Source: Vicia villosa (lineage: Eukaryota; Streptophyta; Magnoliopsida; Fabales; Fabaceae). From it: 64,000 nucleotides of DNA. This document shows, in pieces, positions 56,156-64,000 of the stretch. The stretch is taken from assembly GCF_029867415.1 (NCBI RefSeq), contig NC_081180.1, forward strand, positions 146,506,731 through 146,570,730, given 5' to 3'. Each line of letters starts with the position of its first letter. The first letter of the stretch is position 1. Made by a program: the position numbers and the translations under genes. The notes below the pieces were generated by a model, which made no database searches, was not told the DNA's origin, and was given only the letters and a program-made list of their open reading frames with translations.

Positions 56156-57811
56156 GAAAATTTCTTTACCCACCTCCCTATGGGGGGTCACCTCCAGCGA
56201 AATTCCCAAACTACCCCTGCTTCGGAAATGAACTTCCGAAGCGCTTTTTTTTTAAAAAAATTTCCTTGATTCGGAAGTTCATCTCCGAAAACACCTCATG
56301 GGGGGTGCGTTCGGAGATGAACATCCGAAAACACCTCATGGGGGGTGAATTCGGAAGTTCATTTCCGAATTATGCAGAAACTGTGTTTTTTTTTTATGTT
56401 TTTTCTTAAACGCAACCGCATTTTAATTAAACGTTACCGGCAAATAAAATAAACAATAGATAGACTGAAAACACTAATATGATAAATAAACAAAAAAAAA
56501 AATACTAATCCGATGAAAATAATATATACAAACCGAAACAAATAAAAATAGTGTGCTAAAGATACAATCCGAAAACAAAAAATAAATAAACCCGACCACT
56601 TCCTGGAGTGGTTCACCATTTTCAATGGCTCTTTCTCCTGTTACAAAAAAAAACAAATAAGCGAGAAATAAACGGTAAAATTATAAAAAATGGTGACAAA
56701 TAAACGGCTAAGTTAAAAAAAATACCTCTCCCTCCCAGATCCGCCGAGCGACGTGATCCTGGTAGTGAATCAGCAGGGAAGTGTCAAAAGGCCCTCCCGG
56801 ATAGCTATCCACCTCCTGCTCCTCCTGCTCCTCCTCCTCCCCGACTGGAGGGTCAACATCCGGTATGACCTCCTCCTCCTCCTCCTCCTCATCATCCCCC
56901 TCCTCTCGCTGGCGGAAAGAAGATACCCGAGCCAGCCTACTCCTATAGCCTGAAAGAGATGAACTCTCCACCAAGTCCTGCTAAACGCGCACACGGCGTC
57001 CCCGGCCCCGCCCGCCTGTCGACGCCAGCTGCGCCGCCGCCCGCTCGCGTCTAGCCGACGCAGTCTGGGACTCCCTCCCCTGTCTGATGCGTGCTGACTG
57101 GTTCCCTGTCATGTTCCTGTAAACAATCGAAATCGAAATCGATTAATATGCGAGACAAATGAAAAAACAAAAAAAAATTGCACTTCTGATACAGTTCGGA
57201 AGTTCATTTCCGAAACTGGGATGGAGGTGTTTTCGGAAATGAACTTCCGAAACACCCCTGCGCAGAGCTTTTTTGCAACCTTCAATGGCAGACCCCAAAA
57301 TCAAAATTCAAACCTATGTATACACATTCTAAACATCCTAAATATCAGTATAAACCTAACCTAATACATTTTTTGCTATTTCTAAACACCCTAAAATACA
57401 TTATAATCTTAGATCTTAAAATCAAAATGCTTACCTATTGAATAGATTGGAGGACTTTAGAATGTAATAGAGCAAGTAGATGGAGCCTTTGAGGTAGCTT
57501 GGAACTGGTTTGCACAAAAATCTCTTTGGGGTTGAGTTTGAAGAAGATTAGGGTAAATGATTTGGGGGAGGGGGCTGTTTTGCTTAATCTGCAAAACGCG
57601 CAGTATTTCGGAAATGAACTTCCGAAATGCTGTTTTCGGAAGTGCATTTCCGAAATAAGTCAAATTTTTTTAAAAAAAAGGCGCTTTCGGAAATGCATCT
57701 CCGAAAACACCTTTTTCTTGCATTTCGGAAGTTCAATTCCGAAGTCAGGGGTATTCTGAGTTTTTCACCAGAGGTGAGCTAGAAGGTTGGGAGGTTGGCA
57801 AAGAAATTTTC
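56156..57811. mobile_element. MULE carrying a PMD gene fragment and palindrome arrays (1,656 bp)
   Basis: The left end GAAAATTTCTTTACCCACCT is inverted as AGGTTGGCAAAGAAATTTTC at the right. TTTTAATTA flanks both sides (56147-56155 and 57812-57820), a perfect 9 bp Mutator-type duplication. Ten palindromes of the TTCGGAA...TTCCGAA type lie at 56221, 56270, 56310, 56350, 57195, 57232, 57607, 57635, 57686 and 57724. The middle carries a GC-rich PMD exon on the minus strand. No transposase is present, so it is a Pack-MULE-like element. Confidence 0.9.
56726..57112 (-). pseudogene. first exon of a PMD (MAIN-like) gene inside the MULE
   Basis: On the minus strand it starts MTGNQSARIRQGRESQTASA with an arginine/alanine-rich stretch, hits a TAG at 56981-56983, and continues QDLVESSSLSGYRSRLARVS, an acidic run (DDEEEEEEE), then YPGGPFDTSLLIHYQDHVAR and RIWEGE, the start of the plant mobile domain. 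It ends at a good splice donor (GAG|GTATTT at 56725). The next exons are absent. The exon is much richer in G and C than its surroundings. Apart from the one stop it is open, so capture is fairly recent. Confidence 0.8.
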
Positions 57812-57820
57812 TTTTAATTA

Positions 57821-59010
57821 TGTGCTACTTCTTATAAGAAAAGTTTATTTTTATATTCATTTAGTAGACAATATATTTGATTATTAAATATTTTTCAGAG
57901 TGAATTTCAGCCACTAGACTATTTGACAAAATAATATTGGTGTATTTTTATTATCAAATATATAAAATAAAAAATTATAATTTAAAGTGATGAAATAACA
58001 ATAGTAAATTGTTACCATTAGAAAAAAATCAATTAAAATTTCATTGGAAATCAAAAGTTGCAATTATTTTTGAGATATTTTTTTAGCAACGGTACCAATT
58101 AAATATTTTAACTGGGTTTCGATAAGTTATTTGGTAGTTATGTGGAGATACAAATGTAAGACTGTAAGTCCAAATCTGCAACATTTTAGTTGTTTATTTT
58201 TAACAAGATGAACTTCAATTCTAATTGAAATGTGAATATATCTAAGGATTTAATAGAAATAAACCTTCAGTGTAAAGCAGTTTTACACTGTCAGCGAAAT
58301 TCAAACCGTTAATTTTTGTAAACGTTTGACTTTTTCTATAAATCACATATGAAGTATTTATTTTTAAGGGTTGTGATATACTGACCGTGTAAAAATATTT
58401 ACCAACAATTTTGAAATGTGTGCATTTTTATCGAAAATTTTGAAATTTCAGGTAAAAAATCTTGTATTTTTTACCAAAACTTTTTGAAATGTATGTTTCC
58501 GGAAATTTCGTTCGGACTTTTTAACTCAAATTTGTTCATAGACAGTTTGGGAATTATCAAAATATGAGGGGGTGTCATGTTAAACTTGGGGGATGGCAAG
58601 TTAAATGCTTCTTAAAATTCCTAGATAAATTTTTCTTTTATTTTTCTTTTTAATATTTTTAAATCATTTCCCATATCATCAATTTGTTCTCCCATCCCAA
58701 TATTTTTTTTTAGAAGTTTTTATTTCACTTGTTTGTAGATAAGATGAAGTGTTATAAGACGATGTTTCATATCAAGAAAACACTTAAAGTTACCCTATCG
58801 TCTGTAGAAGCCATTCATATATATGCCGACTACAGAAAGAGTTTCAACAACATTAACCATATCAGGAAGTTTTCCAACGTCTCGGATGATGTTTCTCTCA
58901 AAAATTCCTTCTACATGAAGTCTTCTTTGACGTCTTTTTTGTGTTCCCCTTTAAAAGGAGCTGAAAAACTTCGAGAAAATACAACACAAGAACACAACGC
59001 TGGGCCTTGA
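57821..59010. other. AT-rich DNA with a partial MITE
   Basis: CAGTGTAAAGCAGTTTTACA (58271-58290) and GACCGTGTAAAAATATTTAC (58382-58401) are decayed ends of the GACAGTGTAAAA MITE family. A 93-codon frame at 58729-59010 has no recognised motif. No gene is supported. Confidence 0.4.
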
Positions 59011-59019
59011 CAATTAAAG

Positions 59020-59602
59020 AGTTTTTACTCTGGCAAAACTATTGCACAAGCTACACCTATAACTTCTTATCAATTGTACATTCTTAGAAGTTCTTAATTC
59101 TTAGAGTTTTTCTGTGTTGTATTTTGTATAAACCTCTTATTGTATATCAAGTGTAAGTCTGAAACAATCTCTTATCTGATTAGATAGATTGTTAGAAGTC
59201 TCTTGCTTGTTTCTTAAGCATCTGAATTCTATTTCCTGTGTGCTTGAGCATCTGGAAGTCTCATGCTTGTGTTCTTGAGAATTGAAGTCTCTTATTTTTG
59301 TGTTTGAGAATTTGGAAGTCTCTTGCTTGTATGCTTGAGCATTTATAATCGAATTTTGTTATAGGGAAAATCTCTTGGAAGTTCAAGCAGACTAAACTAC
59401 TCCTGATTTGTGGGAGGAAACATCATATATTGTTTGTGTTCTTCTCCTTTACCTTTGAACTTTTATTCCTCTGTTATCATCATACTCTGAATCAGATTCT
59501 AACCTTGAGTTCAAAATCTGATAAGAGACTTTAAAGAGTAAAGGAAGAAAAATTTAACACAATTCAACCCCTCCCCCTTCTTGTGTTTTTCTCACCTTCA
59601 AA
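59020..59602 (+). repeat. Sirevirus-type LTR fragment
   Basis: It ends AATTCAACCCCTCCCCCTTC continuing TTGTGTTTTTCTCACCTTCA, the usual 3' part of Sirevirus LTRs in plus orientation. It contains four to five units with AAGTCTC(T/A)TGCTTGT and CTTGAGCAT (59185-59345). No primer site follows at 59603, so it is a truncated or solo LTR. Confidence 0.6.
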
Positions 59603-60300
59603 ATGCACAAGATTTGAGAAGATTTATTCCAGGTGGTGGTGACAAGTAATTTTATACTAGAAGACTATGGGCCTCAAGAAGTAAGTTGGCCCAAATAAAT
59701 AGGTTGTTTTTCATCAAAAAAGCCCATTATGTGAGAAAGTAGGGAGCTGTCAACGGGGCTGGTGAAATACCTCCAAAAGGCCAGTCGACCAAGACGACGC
59801 CTGGGGAATGTGATTCGGCGTCGACAAGTTCAAATAAAGGGGCGACAAAATGAGTTTTCAAATCCACGAATCATGGAGCAAAGGGGGAGGCGGAGAAGAG
59901 CCTCACACGAATCCCCAACGTGGGACCTCAGTAACCGTCAACGGTTACATGGATATTTTATCTATTTAAGCCAATTATTGTATTCAGTTTAGAGGTCGCA
60001 AATTTGTTGCATTGAAACATTACACTCAAAATACCCGCATCTAAGAGAGAAACGAGTTTCACTATTTTCAATGTACATTTGTGTCCAATATTTAAATTCA
60101 AAGCAATTTCCAGTTTTACATTTTGAGTCTTTTGCTTTATTTAATTTATTTCTTTTTTGCATTGTTTTGCCCGTTTGCATTCCTTTACACCATTCTTTCT
60201 TGATCACTAATTCACACAAAAAACTCAACACTAAGTCTATGATTCTTATAGTCGATCCTGCAAGTAACCTTTAATAAGAGGTTAGCGATTGTTTCGCGAG
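59603..60300 (+). repeat. unclassified LTR-like fragment
   Basis: A GC-richer block (59747-59940, with GGCGTCGACAAG and CCGTCAACGG words) is followed by a TATTTTATCTATTTAAG TATA-type word (59952-59968) and a pyrimidine-rich stretch, ending CGATCCTGCAAGTAACCTTT. The layout suits the promoter half of a Ty3 LTR, but no edges or partner were found. A 76-codon frame here is not supported as a gene. Confidence 0.4.
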
Positions 60301-60339
60301 AAACAAATTAGTGAGATTCCTTTTGGATATATCTCACTC

Positions 60340-60860
60340 ATTTTTGCAGGTCAAGAAGATTTAATCTGGAACAAGTGATTTGATCTCCAACTGTACATAA
60401 GTTTCTAAAATTGGATGTTGAGACAATTAAGGAAATTTGATGTTTTGTTCCAAGATTTAAGGAGATTTTTCTGGATATTTGATGCAACCTCAGCTTGTAG
60501 ATCAAGTAATATCTGAGTGAAGATTTCGAAGCCCATGGACTACTAATGAGTATTTAAAGAGAAACTTAAACCCAATGTAATCAAGCTTTCACGAATTCGT
60601 AAAATTAGGGAAGTCTAGAGTTTTAGGTTTTGAGAGTCTCTTGTGTTTTTGTAAGTCACCCTTGTATCTTTTGATACATTGAGGTAGAGTGATTGTTACT
60701 TTCCAATCACTCAGAAGCTTTGAAGCAAAGGGTAGATTGTGTGTCAAGTTATTGTTCTCAGTAAAAATCTTTTAAGCAAATCTAAGTTGTTAGGCAATAA
60801 GTTGTAAACAGGGATTTTTTTTAGGCTTTGAACTAATATTATCATAGTGAATTTCCTTTG
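60340..60860 (+). repeat. copia LTR-like fragment
   Basis: GAGTCTCTTGTGTTTTTGTAA, GTCACCCTTGTATCTTTTGA and CATTGAGGTAGAGTGATTGT are words usual in the R-U5 part of legume copia LTRs. Edges unclear. Confidence 0.4.
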
Positions 60861-61289
60861 TGGCTTGGTAGCCCCCAGAGTATGTGACGTTGCACCAAAC
60901 TGAATTAACAATTGACTGTGTGATTTATCATTCTACATTTTATTTCTGCATATTTTACAATCTCATATATTTATTCTATCAGTCAGCAGATGTCGTACCG
61001 TTTATCCTGACATTGTGTTCTGATGTTAAGACATCTGTATTAACATGTTTTATTTTAAAGTGCCAAAATCTCATCGTGATTACCAAGGGAAAGATTGCTT
61101 TCATGATTCCACCCATCTTTTTCGTTATTGTGGAATCTAAGCATATGTATCTTAGGTTTCCATTTAAATGTTTCCTCTCCTTATATATTTAATAGAATTA
61201 CCTCAGAAATTCTTCTTTTAATGGTGCCCTTTGACGAGTTTTTTGCTTTGGAAATACCTCTAGTTATGCGCGTGATGTATCAGTATTTC
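60861..61289. other. decayed DNA, no gene
   Basis: The complement may hold downstream remnants of the gag below, but no domain is readable. Confidence 0.35.
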
Positions 61290-61293
61290 CCTT

Positions 61294-61560
61294 TTAGTCT
61301 TGTTCTCTGGTGCTACTATTATTCTTTCCTTTGGCACCACTTACCTTCTTTATGGTTTTTTTAGGAGATCCCGTTTTTTCGAAGAGGAGATCATTTCTTA
61401 TTTTCTTTATTTTCCAACCGTCTTTTCGACCACCCTCATAAGTGTACTGGATGAGCCTCCCCTTCTTAATCATCTCTTCGATTGCATTCTTCAATTGGAC
61501 GTATTCATCTGTGTTGAGACCATAGCTCTTATTCAACAGAAAAAATTTATTTTGTCAGGT
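61294..61560 (-). pseudogene. Ty3/gypsy gag C-terminal remnant
   Basis: The minus strand reads NKSYGLNTDEYVQLKNAIEE, MIKKGRLIQYTYEGG and a lysine-rich tail. In Tat-group gag proteins the same place reads like C-x-F-H-x-x-x-G-H-x-T-x-x-C followed by QLKNAIEELI.KG.L. Here the zinc-binding H and last C are changed to L and Y, so the zinc knuckle is lost. No other gag or pol part is nearby. Confidence 0.6.

Positions 61561-64000
<2,440 letters not shown>

Noticed and set aside
56753..56953. Plus-strand leucine-rich frame opposite the PMD exon
   Set aside because: It is the antisense of the acidic run in the PMD exon; the minus-strand reading has the family motifs and splice donor.
58729..59010. 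93-codon frame
   Set aside because: No recognisable motif, AT-rich surroundings, and it runs into LTR sequence; it cannot be told from chance.

Overview
The window is nuclear DNA of a flowering plant, most likely a legume of the pea/vetch/clover group (inference). The grounds are very AT-rich sequence, spliced genes with GT/AG introns, plant-only families (an INDETERMINATE DOMAIN zinc-finger gene, plant mobile domain fragments, a Sirevirus, a chromovirus) and a large LTR retrotransposon whose primer-binding site and long LTRs resemble the Ogre/Tat group common in Fabeae. It is transposon-dominated: only one apparently intact host gene is visible (IDD-type zinc finger, exons 52713-55006).

Layout. 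1-2788 is the 3' end of a Ty3/gypsy chromovirus and its 2.2 kb LTR. 2791-7458 is a plant mobile domain (PMD) pseudogene cut in two by a 3.7 kb solo LTR (3551-7242); its reading frame resumes directly after the LTR. 7.6-10.5 kb holds short palindromes, a MITE and a 240 bp hairpin between two TA arrays. 10482-36840 is one nest. A minus-strand Ty1/copia element has its 3' LTR and RT/RNase H at 10.5-12.1 kb and its gag and 5' LTR at 35.3-36.8 kb. Between them lie remains of an Athila-like Ty3 element, an 11.25 kb non-autonomous Ogre-like element (12169-23420, almost identical LTRs, perfect 5 bp target duplication), and a 9.5 kb minus-strand Sirevirus (24949-34438, perfect 5 bp duplication). The Sirevirus keeps gag, protease, integrase and an envelope-position ORF but has no reverse transcriptase or RNase H.

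37-46 kb is a field of DNA elements: two MULE-type elements, an 8 bp-duplication hAT element with a nested near-perfect hairpin, more MITEs, a 5'-truncated LINE and a possible Helitron end. 45.7-51.7 kb has three minus-strand LINE tails, copia gag/LTR debris and a solo LTR. 52.4-55.1 kb is the IDD gene. 55.5-57.8 kb has a second solo LTR of the same family and a MULE carrying the first exon of a PMD gene. The rest (58-64 kb) is LTR debris, a Ty3 gag remnant, a TA array and unassigned AT-rich DNA.

The points most worth following are: the RT-less Sirevirus; perfect RNA polymerase III A- and B-box matches in the LTRs of the young Ogre-like element; arrays of 20 bp palindromes in PMD-linked MULEs; and two long hairpins, each set between TA microsatellites.
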